Part shown: positions 44,737 through 52,074 of the stretch, one piece after another
Numbering within the stretch: the first letter of the stretch is position 1
Layout of the letters: the number at the start of each line of letters is the position of its first letter
Assembly (NCBI RefSeq): GCF_900101345.1
Contig: NZ_FMUX01000001.1
Coordinates: 124,001 to 188,000 of the forward strand
DNA from: Desulfoluna spongiiphila
Lineage (GTDB): Bacteria; Desulfobacterota; Desulfobacteria; Desulfobacterales; Desulfolunaceae
Direction of reading: 5' to 3'
DNA: 64,000 nt
Made by a program: the position numbers and the translations under genes
The notes under the pieces: generated by a model
Told to the model about the DNA's origin: nothing
Database searches by the model: none
Seen by the model: only the letters and a program-made list of their open reading frames with translations

Positions 44737-44977
44737 CCGGCCTCCCAGCGCAAAAAACAAGGGCCTCTGGCGCCCATGCCCCCGGATCGACCCTGCCCGC
44801 CTGTCGGTTCCCCCTCGCATCCGCACACATTTTCCGGTATAGTGGTCTCTATAATCCCACTAAAAAATCGAAGGGTTTGTCACCTCACCCGTCCCCCGTA
44901 CAAGACGTCCCAGGCCTTGATAACGAAACCCAGTTTCGCCTGGGGTGAGGACACCCGCCCATCGCCAGGAGGTATCC

Positions 44978-45400
44978 ATGGACGCCATCAAACAGGATCG
45001 CCGTTTCAACCGATCGGACACACGACAGGAATCCCTCACCAACCTTCTCAACTACTCAAAAATATACGGCGGCTTTGATCACGCCATCATCATCCACAGA
45101 GGGGACGTGGTGGCCAAGTCGAACCAGGCGGACCAGTTTACCCGCATGAAGGACATCGCATTGATCCTGGAAAAATCGGCCGGATACCTCTCCAAGGCAG
45201 CCGCCTACCCCGATATCCAGACCATGGTGGCCCAGACCTCCCGGGGCGACAGCGTGGGCTGCTATTTTTTCAAATCCGTCAGCGGGGCCCCTTGTGCCAT
45301 CGTGGTCCTGTCAAAAACGCGCATCCCCCCGTCCGCCGATAAAATTTTTGCCCGAACCGCCACCGGCTATGAACGCATCATGAGAACCACGTCAACCTGA
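44978..45400 (+). CDS. Roadblock/LC7-like protein, copy 1
   Basis: 140 residues from ATG 44978 with CAGGAGG upstream. The N-terminal helix (RRFNRSDTRQESLTNLLNYSKIYGGFDHAIIIHRGDVVAKS) and the following strand-helix pattern fit a Roadblock/LC7 domain, small proteins that regulate G-proteins or kinases. It is 40-45 percent similar by eye to the next gene, which suggests a duplication. No partner GTPase was seen nearby. A TATAAT box at 44850-44855 might belong to its promoter. Confidence 0.6.
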   Translation: MDAIKQDRRFNRSDTRQESLTNLLNYSKIYGGFDHAIIIHRGDVVAKSNQADQFTRMKDIALILEKSAGYLSKAAAYPDIQTMVAQTSRGDSVGCYFFKSVSGAPCAIVVLSKTRIPPSADKIFARTATGYERIMRTTST

Positions 45401-45642
45401 TGCCGGCCCTTCAGCCATGCCCCCGCAGCCCACATTGCCGAGGGCATGGCCACCCATCCCAAGCCCCTCCCACCGGACAACCCGCTGGTATCCCCTTCAT
45501 TTTTCTAACATTCCCCCTTGAACCAACCCGTTGGAGTATGCTTTAAAGGAAAGCATCCATGCTTCATGTGCGGTATCCCGATTCAAACCATGTCCCTCGC
45601 AATCCCCCGACGAACCGGACCCCAAGTGACAGGGAGACTTGT

Positions 45643-46056
45643 ATGATCGAAGTAAACCAGGAGCGGCGTATCAACCGTTCGACCAACCAGAGAGAAGCCC
45701 TGAACAACCTGCTTGACTACACCCGACTGAAAGGGGGCTTCAGCCATGCCCTCATTGTCGATGACGACGGGGAGCTGGTGGCGTGCTCCACTCCGGCCGG
45801 CAACGCGGCAACCATCGGCCCCATGGCCTGGGTACTCCAGAGAGCCGCCACAACCCTGTCCGGTCCCGTGGACTTCACCCAGGCCGAGACCGTAATCATC
45901 CAGGTTTCCGAAGGGAACAGCCTGGCCTGCCACTTCATCCGGGGACGGATTACCGGGGCCATCCTTGCCACCGGCGAAGGGAAGCTCCCCCCCTCAACGG
46001 AAAAGATCCTTGCAGGCGCCGCCGAAAGCTACCTCCGCATCATGACCAAACGCTGA
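45643..46056 (+). CDS. Roadblock/LC7-like protein, copy 2
   Basis: 137 residues from ATG 45643 with AGGGAG upstream. It shares with copy 1 the order RRINRSTNQREALNNLLDYTRLKGGFSHALIVDDDGELVACS, IQVSEGNSLACHFI and a C-terminal PPSTEKILAGAAESYLRIM (copy 1: PPSADKIFARTATGYERIM). Copy 2 keeps the same length and no membrane part. A 240 bp gap with no gene separates the two. They may form a heterodimer; that is inference. Confidence 0.6.
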   Translation: MIEVNQERRINRSTNQREALNNLLDYTRLKGGFSHALIVDDDGELVACSTPAGNAATIGPMAWVLQRAATTLSGPVDFTQAETVIIQVSEGNSLACHFIRGRITGAILATGEGKLPPSTEKILAGAAESYLRIMTKR

Positions 46057-46201
46057 GGCCCCGCCAGAGCAACGCATCTGTCCGTCCGTGCCCTGTAAAA
46101 CCTCTGTGTTTCCTCAGCCGTCCTATGCTATAGGACCTGACAGGACCGCTTTTTCATACGCGCCACGCACCAGCAACCCAAAACAGACAGATGCAGCAAC
46201 C

Positions 46202-46909
46202 ATGGATCACCCCATACTGACCCCCATCGGCACCGTGCACTCCTGCTTCACCGAAAAATTCGGCGTCCCCCGGCAACCGGGCATCGTCACCGAAGCCATC
46301 GGCAGCATCGAACTTCTGGCCCCATACAACCGACCGGAGGCCGTCCGTGAACTGGACGGGTTCTCCCACATCTGGGTGATCTTTCTCTTTGATCGGTCCA
46401 CCCGTGGGGAATGGAAACCCACCGTTCGCCCGCCTCGGCTCGGGGGCAACAAAAAAATCGGGGTCTTTGCCTCCCGCTCCAATTTCCGTCCCAACCCCGT
46501 AGGCCTGTCCGTGGTACGCCTTTTGTCCGTGACCGAGGAAAAGGGGAAAATCCTCATCCATGTCAAGGGCCTGGATATTCTGGACGGCACCCCGGTGCTG
46601 GACATCAAGCCCTACATCCCCTATGTGGACGCCGTTGCCGATGCCACCGGGGGATTTGCCCCGGAAAAACCAGAACCCCGCCTCTCCGTCGGCTTTGCCC
46701 CCGAGGCGGAACAGGCCCTCAGCGGGCTCTCCCATGCCGACTACCCCAACCTCAAGGGCATCATCACAGGGGTGGTGGAGCAGGACCCCCGCCCGGCCTA
46801 CTACGATGCCCGTAAAAAAGATGCCTCCTTCGGCTTTTGCCTCTGGGACCTGAACATCCGCTGGCGCGCCGAGGGCACCCATGCCACCATTACGGAGATC
46901 ACGCGATGA
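46202..46909 (+). CDS. trmO: tRNA methyltransferase TrmO (TsaA family)
   Basis: 235 residues from ATG 46202. It has the TrmO fold motifs LTPIGTVHSCFTEKFGVPRQPGI, LDGFSHIWVIFLFDRST, RPPRLGGNKKIGVFASRSNFRPNPVGLSVV (SAM- and tRNA-binding core) and LDIKPYIPYVDAV. The enzyme methylates t6A37 of tRNA. The C-terminal tail contains PAYYDARKKDASFGFCLWDLNIRW, usual for the family. It overlaps recX by four bases (ATGA). The inverted repeat TCCTAT-gct-ATAGGA at 46121-46135 lies upstream of the start. Confidence 0.9.
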   Translation: MDHPILTPIGTVHSCFTEKFGVPRQPGIVTEAIGSIELLAPYNRPEAVRELDGFSHIWVIFLFDRSTRGEWKPTVRPPRLGGNKKIGVFASRSNFRPNPVGLSVVRLLSVTEEKGKILIHVKGLDILDGTPVLDIKPYIPYVDAVADATGGFAPEKPEPRLSVGFAPEAEQALSGLSHADYPNLKGIITGVVEQDPRPAYYDARKKDASFGFCLWDLNIRWRAEGTHATITEITR

Positions 46910-47595
46910 CAGCCTCTTCTCCATGGGACGACGCCAGCGACACGGACCAGCCAACGGAACGGCCCTGCAAAATCACCAACATCGACTACAATGAAAAGCG
47001 CCCCGGAAAGGCCGACATCTTTTTAAACGGGAAAAAAGCCTTCAGCATGAACGCCTTTGATGCCGCCCTGCTGGAGCGCGGATCCGTCATGGCCCCCGCA
47101 GAAGTCGAAAAACGGGCCTTTGAAGACGAAAAACAACGCTGCTGGGCAAGCACACTGCGCCTGCTGGGAGTCCGCTCCCGAAGCCGTGCGGAGCTCATGC
47201 GTCGCCTCCGGGACAAAAAATTCTCCAGAAAAGCCATCGAGCTCTCCCTTGACCGGGCGGAAAAAGCCGGATTCATCAATGACGAGGCCTTTGCAAAGGA
47301 GTGGATCGATTCCCGCCTGAGAAACCAGCCCAAGGGGCGCTACCTCCTCAAACAGGAACTCAGGCTCAAGGGAATCGATGACGCCCTCATCGACCGCCTC
47401 CTTGAGGAGGGCGTTGATGAAACCTCCGCCGCCCTCACCCTGCTCCGCAAAAAAGCCTGGAAATGGAAAAAAATGGAGACTCCCGTCTTCAAGCAAAAGG
47501 CATACACCTTCCTGGCCGGCAAGGGGTTTGCCTTCGACATCACCAGGGAAGCGGTGGACCTCTTCCTGCAGGAGAGAGAAGACGAGCCGGAATAG
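46906..47595 (+). CDS. recX: RecX regulatory protein
   Basis: 229 residues from ATG 46906, overlapping the trmO stop. Three RecX helical repeats are visible: LRLLGVRSRSRAELMRRLRDKKFSRKAIELSLDRAEKAGFINDEAFAKEWIDSR, then LKQELRLKGIDDALIDRLLEE, and a third at the C-terminus. RecX limits RecA filament extension. No recA gene is in the window; the pairing with trmO is a local arrangement. Confidence 0.88.
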   Translation: MTASSPWDDASDTDQPTERPCKITNIDYNEKRPGKADIFLNGKKAFSMNAFDAALLERGSVMAPAEVEKRAFEDEKQRCWASTLRLLGVRSRSRAELMRRLRDKKFSRKAIELSLDRAEKAGFINDEAFAKEWIDSRLRNQPKGRYLLKQELRLKGIDDALIDRLLEEGVDETSAALTLLRKKAWKWKKMETPVFKQKAYTFLAGKGFAFDITREAVDLFLQEREDEPE

Positions 47596-47968
47596 TAGCC
47601 CCCTGGCCCACCGGGCCAGCAGGTGGCCATCCCTTCAAGATAACGGATAAAACCCAGGCCCCTTTTCCGTAAAAAATGCCCCTCCTCATTTGGCTGTTTC
47701 CTTCTTTTGCTTCAACGTCTCAGCCTCATCCATCCCTATTTTTCTTGCTCTTTGAGACCTCTGTTGATATGCATCATGATTTGACCCATCCCATGCGTCA
47801 TGGGGTGGAATCAATGATCAGCTCAAAAAATAGTACGATCGGTAAAACGTCAGATATCATGCGTCGCAGGGGTATGGCAGACCAGACGGCAGGACCTTTT
47901 TCCGCCAACGCATTCAACCCTGTGCCACATAAGCGAAAGTGCGATTTTCACGGTCCAAGGGGGCAGCA
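47596..47968. other. Intergenic stretch upstream of moxR
   Basis: About 370 bp. A GGCCCACCGGGCC patch near 47605 could form a small hairpin. No gene with a ribosome site was found; frames seen across it are shadows of the flanking genes. Confidence 0.3.
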
Positions 47969-48880
47969 ATGGAATTTGAAAGTGTTCTGGAGGTTCAAGA
48001 GAGGCTGGAATCTCAACGGTATATCTCCTCTCGGGAGATTGCAACGGTGGTCTACCTGGCCGTGGCCATGGAAAAACCCATCCTGGTGGAGGGCCCTGCT
48101 GGGGTCGGCAAAACCGAGCTGGCCAAAAGCATTGCCAAGGCCCTTGAGCGGCCCCTGATCCGCATGCAGTGCTACGAGGGCCTGGACGAATCCAAATCCC
48201 TGTACGAGTGGGAGTACGCCAAGCAGCTCCTCTACACCCAGATGCTCAAGGACAAAATCAACGACATCGTCTCGGACACCGCCACCCTGGCCGGCGCCGT
48301 GGATGAAATCGCCAACCACGAAGACGCTTTTTTCTCGGAAAAATTCATCCAGACCCGCCCCCTCTTGACCGCCATCAAATCCGAAGACCCGGTGGTGCTC
48401 TTGATCGACGAGATCGACAAGTCCGACCCCGAGTTCGAAGCCTTTCTCTTAGAGCTCCTCAGTGACTTCCAGATCTCCATTCCCGAGATCGGTACCATCA
48501 CCGCCACCACCAAGCCCATTGTCTTTTTGACCTCCAACAACTACCGGGACATGAGCGATGCCCTCAAGCGACGCTGCATCCACCTCTTCATCGACTACCC
48601 CAATATCGAAACCGAGATGGACATCGTGCGCATCAAGCTCCCCGACATCGACGAGACGCTCCTTAAAAAAATCGTCACCATCGTCGCCCGGATCCGGGAC
48701 ATGGACTTAAAGAAAAAGCCGTGCATCTCCGAGACCATCGACTGGGCCACCGCCCTTCTCACCCTCCAGATCGAAGACCTGTCCCCGGAGATCGTTGCCA
48801 CCACTTTGAACCCGCTGCTCAAATACAAAGCGGACTACGAGCTGGTCAAACGAAACATCTCCGATCTGTTGCCAAACTAA
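47969..48880 (+). CDS. MoxR-family AAA+ ATPase
   Basis: 303 residues from ATG 47969, with AAGGGGG upstream. Walker A is GPAGVGKTEL, Walker B is VVLLIDEIDK, sensor 1 is FLTSNN, and the arginine finger region is ALKRRCIHLFIDYPN. The protein is the ATPase half of a MoxR-vWA pair; the vWA partner follows after a repeat. Known MoxR/vWA couples act as chaperone-like systems that mature or remodel protein complexes. The target here is unknown. Confidence 0.88.
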   Translation: MEFESVLEVQERLESQRYISSREIATVVYLAVAMEKPILVEGPAGVGKTELAKSIAKALERPLIRMQCYEGLDESKSLYEWEYAKQLLYTQMLKDKINDIVSDTATLAGAVDEIANHEDAFFSEKFIQTRPLLTAIKSEDPVVLLIDEIDKSDPEFEAFLLELLSDFQISIPEIGTITATTKPIVFLTSNNYRDMSDALKRRCIHLFIDYPNIETEMDIVRIKLPDIDETLLKKIVTIVARIRDMDLKKKPCISETIDWATALLTLQIEDLSPEIVATTLNPLLKYKADYELVKRNISDLLPN

Positions 48881-48896
48881 AAAAGGGCAAAAAGCA

Positions 48897-49127
48897 GGCC
48901 TCCGGCGGCAAGGTGAGCCAGCTTGAAAGCTGGTTGCCGCAGCGCTTTAACCCTCGTTCCTCGGGTTAAATCACAGCGGCATTCTTATGGGGGCATACAT
49001 TTTTTTTTGCGTGAGCCCTAAGTCCCGTTATTCTCGCCGGCTGTTTGTCCGAGAAACGAAGGCAGACAGCCGGCAACCGAAAAGTTTTTGCGGAGCTTTT
49101 TTCAAAAAGCGACCCGCCGGAGGCACC
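48897..49127. repeat. Dispersed MITE/REP-like repeat, copy F
   Basis: It starts CCTCCGGCGGCAAGG...CAGCTTG. It has the hairpin GCCGCAGCGCTTTAACCC-TCGTTCCTC-GGGTTAAATCACAGCGGC with a fully changed but still paired stem. It ends in a tail variant 2 (GTTTTTGCGGAGCTTTTTTC) and CCGCCGGAGGC. Its terminal GGAGG supplies the Shine-Dalgarno sequence of the vWA gene. Confidence 0.75.
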
Positions 49128-49128
49128 C

Positions 49129-50517
49129 ATGGTCAATCTGACATTGCGATTTGTGAACTGTTGTCGGGCAGCGGATTTAAGGGTCTCCACTGCCGAGGTG
49201 CTGGACGTGGTCCAGCAGCTGGCCATTGTGGATCCCTTTGACGAGTTTCAGTTCTACACGGTACTCCGAACCAACTTTGCCAAGAGCCACCGGGATCAGG
49301 ACCGATTCGAGCAGCTCTACAACCTCTTCTTCCATGAGATGAAAAATGACCTCACAGGGGTTGAAATCACGCCGGAGAGCGAAGGGTTTGATGAGGTCAT
49401 TGCCCAGCTGGCCAAGGAGATGGAAACAGACGGGGATGCCATGAAACAGGCCATCCTCGATTTCATGGCCGGAAAGCCCCTGGGCTACCTGGACCTCATC
49501 AACAAGCTCCATAAGCAGGAAGAGCAGGCCGCCACTGGCCTTAAATCCAACATGACCCAGCTCTCCAGCCGCCTGGAGGTAATGCTCAAGATCAACCAGA
49601 TGAAAGAAAAGGTGCTCCAGTTTTTAGGGGGCAACCACGCCGTGGTGGACGACTCCGTGAAGGCAAAGATCGAAGAGGAGTTCTCCCGCCGCCTGGAGAG
49701 CGCCTACGACATCCTCACCAAAGAACCGAAGACCAAGAACTCCGGACTCAAAACCGTGGCCCACAACGATGAGCACTACGACGAGATCGGTCAAATCCCC
49801 TTCTCCTCCCTCTCGGCAGACGAGATCGAAGAGGTAAGAGACGTCATTCGCCAGCTGGTGAAAAAACTCGAAGAGATCGCCACGCTTCGCTACTCCGTGG
49901 CCAAAAAGGGCGAAATTGACGTCAAGAAGACCCTGCGCCGGGCGGGAAAATACCTGGGGATCCCCATTGAGATCATCCGAAAGGACAAGCCCCTGCGCAA
50001 AGGAAAGATCGTGGTGCTCTGCGACGTTTCGGGCTCGGTGTGGGCCACGGCCCGCTTCATGCTCAACATCCTGTATGCCCTGCAGGAGTGCTTCAGCAAG
50101 GTGAAGAGCTTCATCTTCGTCTCGGAGCTGGCCGAAGTCACCGACCACTTCATCGAAAAAGAGGTCAACGACGCCATCGAGGCCATTATGAAGGACGCCC
50201 CCATCAACTACTACGCCCAGACCGACTACGGCATGGCCTTCCAGACCTTCAAAAACAACCACCTCCCCGACCTGGACAAAAAAACCACCCTCATCATCAT
50301 CGGCGACGCCCGCTCCAACTACCAGAACCCCCAGGACCACATCTTAAGGCAACTCCGGGACAAGTGCCGCCGCATCATCTGGCTCAACCCGGAACAGGAA
50401 AAACAGTGGTCCGAAGGCGACTCCGAGATGTACACCTACAAGGCACACTGCCACGAAGTCCGCGCCTGCGGAAACTTAAATCAGCTTATTGATTTTATTC
50501 AGGAGTTGGTGCTGTAG
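49129..50517 (+). CDS. vWA (CoxE-like) domain protein, MoxR partner
   Basis: 462 residues from ATG 49129; the SD GGAGG at 49119-49123 is the end of a dispersed repeat. An N-terminal alpha-helical part is followed by a vWA domain from about residue 290 with the metal-ion site DVSGSV (Asp299, Ser301, Ser303) and a Thr and Asp later in TDYGMAFQ and GDARSN. The architecture is that of CoxE/YehP-type partners of MoxR ATPases. It is 250 bp downstream of moxR on the same strand and convergent with the PP2C gene. Confidence 0.88.
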   Translation: MVNLTLRFVNCCRAADLRVSTAEVLDVVQQLAIVDPFDEFQFYTVLRTNFAKSHRDQDRFEQLYNLFFHEMKNDLTGVEITPESEGFDEVIAQLAKEMETDGDAMKQAILDFMAGKPLGYLDLINKLHKQEEQAATGLKSNMTQLSSRLEVMLKINQMKEKVLQFLGGNHAVVDDSVKAKIEEEFSRRLESAYDILTKEPKTKNSGLKTVAHNDEHYDEIGQIPFSSLSADEIEEVRDVIRQLVKKLEEIATLRYSVAKKGEIDVKKTLRRAGKYLGIPIEIIRKDKPLRKGKIVVLCDVSGSVWATARFMLNILYALQECFSKVKSFIFVSELAEVTDHFIEKEVNDAIEAIMKDAPINYYAQTDYGMAFQTFKNNHLPDLDKKTTLIIIGDARSNYQNPQDHILRQLRDKCRRIIWLNPEQEKQWSEGDSEMYTYKAHCHEVRACGNLNQLIDFIQELVL

Positions 50518-50567
50518 AAAGCAGGAAATAGAGGAGAGGGAAACAGGTTATAGGTGAAAGGACAGAA

Positions 50568-50766
50568 ACCATTCAGCTTATGCCTCCGGCGGCCCTGCCG
50601 GGGGCCAAACTTTTAGCCTGATTTATAAAACCGGGTTTGACAAACAGGTCTTAAGCAAGCCTTTCCAGGCTCCGCCGAAATAATTTCCACTTTTTCACAT
50701 TAGAAACGTTTTTTTCGGAGCTTTTTTTTCAAAAAAGCGACCCGCCGGAGACAAGCTGAATAGTTA
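50568..50766. repeat. Dispersed MITE/REP-like repeat, copy G1 (tail variant 2)
   Basis: It has intact terminal inverted repeats: ATTCAGCTTATGCCTCCGGC on the left and GCCGGAGACAAGCTGAATAGTTAC on the right. Inside are TTTAGCCTGATTTATAAAACCGGGTTTGACAAACAGG, AAGCCTTTCCAGGCTCCGCCGAAA and CGGAGCTTTTTTTTCAAAAAAGCG. This is the best example of a MITE-like structure in the window. Confidence 0.75.
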
Positions 50767-50924
50767 CAGTTTAACAAACACATCTTAAGGGCATATTTTC
50801 AGTTGACGCCGACACGAATACGGATGTGATTTGACCCGAGGAACGAGGGGCAAAGTGCATTCGTAACCAGCTTTCAAGGTGGCACACCTTGCCGCCGGAG
50901 GCTTTTTTTGAGCTGAATAGTTAC
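50767..50924. repeat. Dispersed MITE/REP-like repeat, copy G2 (tail variant 1)
   Basis: It abuts copy G1. It has the ACGAATGCACTTTGCCCC-TCGTTCCTC-GGGTCAAATCACAT hairpin on the minus strand, the CAAGGTGGCACACCTTG hairpin and CCGCCGGAGGC, and ends AGCTGAATAGTTAC. Two copies in tandem suggest insertion of one next to the other. Confidence 0.7.
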
Positions 50925-50983
50925 AAAGATGTGCACGCGCATCCTGACCAACACCCCCGACGCCGCGCAAACCACCGGCGCGG

Positions 50984-51775
50984 CTACACCCTAACCAAAA
51001 CCACCGTGATGTTGTCCCGCCCGCCATGCCGGTTGGCAGCATCCACCAGCGCCTGGGCCTTCCACGCAATCTTTTTCTTTTTAGCCATGATCCCCCGGAT
51101 CTCCTCTTCAGGCACCATGTCCGTTAAGCCGTCGCTGCACAGAAACAGAAAATCACCGTCTTCAAGGGTTTCGGTGGCCATGAAAAGATCGTCCTCGGTG
51201 AGGGTCTCTGTGACCACCAGGGCCTTTGTGAGGACATGGCTCCGGGGGTGTGCCCGAAGCTCCTCCTTGGTAAGGGAGCCGTTTTTGTAAAGGGGCCAGA
51301 TCTCGGAGTGGTCTTCGGTGAGCTGGCGCAGGTCGCCATCACGGAAAAGGTAAGCCCGGCTGTCCCCGATGGCGACCAGGGACACGGCCCCATCCCGGAC
51401 ATGGGCAGCCACAAGGGTCGTGCCCATGCCCTTATAGGCCTCATGGGTCGTGGCAAGGGCGTGGAGCGCTGTATTGGTCTCGCACACCAGCGCTGCCAGA
51501 CGCTCCGTGGGTTCTCTCCCTGTCAGGGGCTCGGCATAAAAATCCCGGGCGATCCACCCTGCGGCGAGGCTGCTGGCCACCTCACCGGCATTACCGCCCC
51601 CCATGCCGTCGCAAAGGATATAAAGCCTCCCCGAAGCTTCAATGGCCGCCTCGGAGATCTCCCAGGTGGCATTTGCCTCAGGAAGAAAAAAAGAATCCTC
51701 GTTATGGGTATACTTCTTGCCAATATCGCTCATGGCTGCATGGAGCGAGGTGTCTCCCCTCAAAAATGAAAACAT
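50984..51775 (-). CDS. PP2C-family protein phosphatase
   Basis: 263 residues. Metal-binding and catalytic motifs are NEDSFF, LCDGMGGGNAGEVAS (PP2C motif 2), GDSRAYLF, SDGLTDMV and GGRDNITVVLV. It has no signal or membrane segment, so it acts in the cytoplasm. It removes phosphate from Ser/Thr, presumably antagonising the Ser/Thr kinase encoded immediately upstream in the same direction. It also faces the MoxR-vWA pair. The two genes are separated by a dispersed repeat. Confidence 0.92.
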   Translation of the reverse strand: MFSFLRGDTSLHAAMSDIGKKYTHNEDSFFLPEANATWEISEAAIEASGRLYILCDGMGGGNAGEVASSLAAGWIARDFYAEPLTGREPTERLAALVCETNTALHALATTHEAYKGMGTTLVAAHVRDGAVSLVAIGDSRAYLFRDGDLRQLTEDHSEIWPLYKNGSLTKEELRAHPRSHVLTKALVVTETLTEDDLFMATETLEDGDFLFLCSDGLTDMVPEEEIRGIMAKKKKIAWKAQALVDAANRHGGRDNITVVLVRV

Positions 51776-51785
51776 AACTCTCCGC

Positions 51786-51990
51786 GTATCTATTCAGCTC
51801 AAATTCAAAAAATGCCTCCGGCGGCCAGGGGATGATCCCCTGAGCCCCAGATTGCGAATGTCCTCCCTCTTCGTTCCTCAGGGTGAGGACATTCGCGAAG
51901 GTTTCCATAGAATGAAATTAGACCTGTTTGTCAAACCCGAGGTATAAGACAGGCAAAAGTTTGCCCCCGGCCGGGCCGTCGGAGGCAAGG
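51786..51990. repeat. Dispersed MITE/REP-like repeat, copy H
   Basis: It begins GTATCTATTCAGCTC, then CCTCCGGCGG, then CCAGGGGATGATCCCCTG (a changed but paired stem), then GCGAATGTCCTCCC-loop-AGGGTGAGGACATTCGC, with the invariant loop TTCGTTCCTC. It ends with GTCAAACCCGAGG and CCCCCGGCCGGGCCGTCGGAGGC. It lies between the PP2C gene and the kinase gene; the remaining 51991-52074 is empty. Confidence 0.75.
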
Positions 51991-52074
51991 GTTGCGAAGC
52001 CACTGCAGTGGAAATACCTCGACCTCGCCCCTGTTTTTCCAGCTTTTCCTATTCACCATTCACTATGACCTGCC

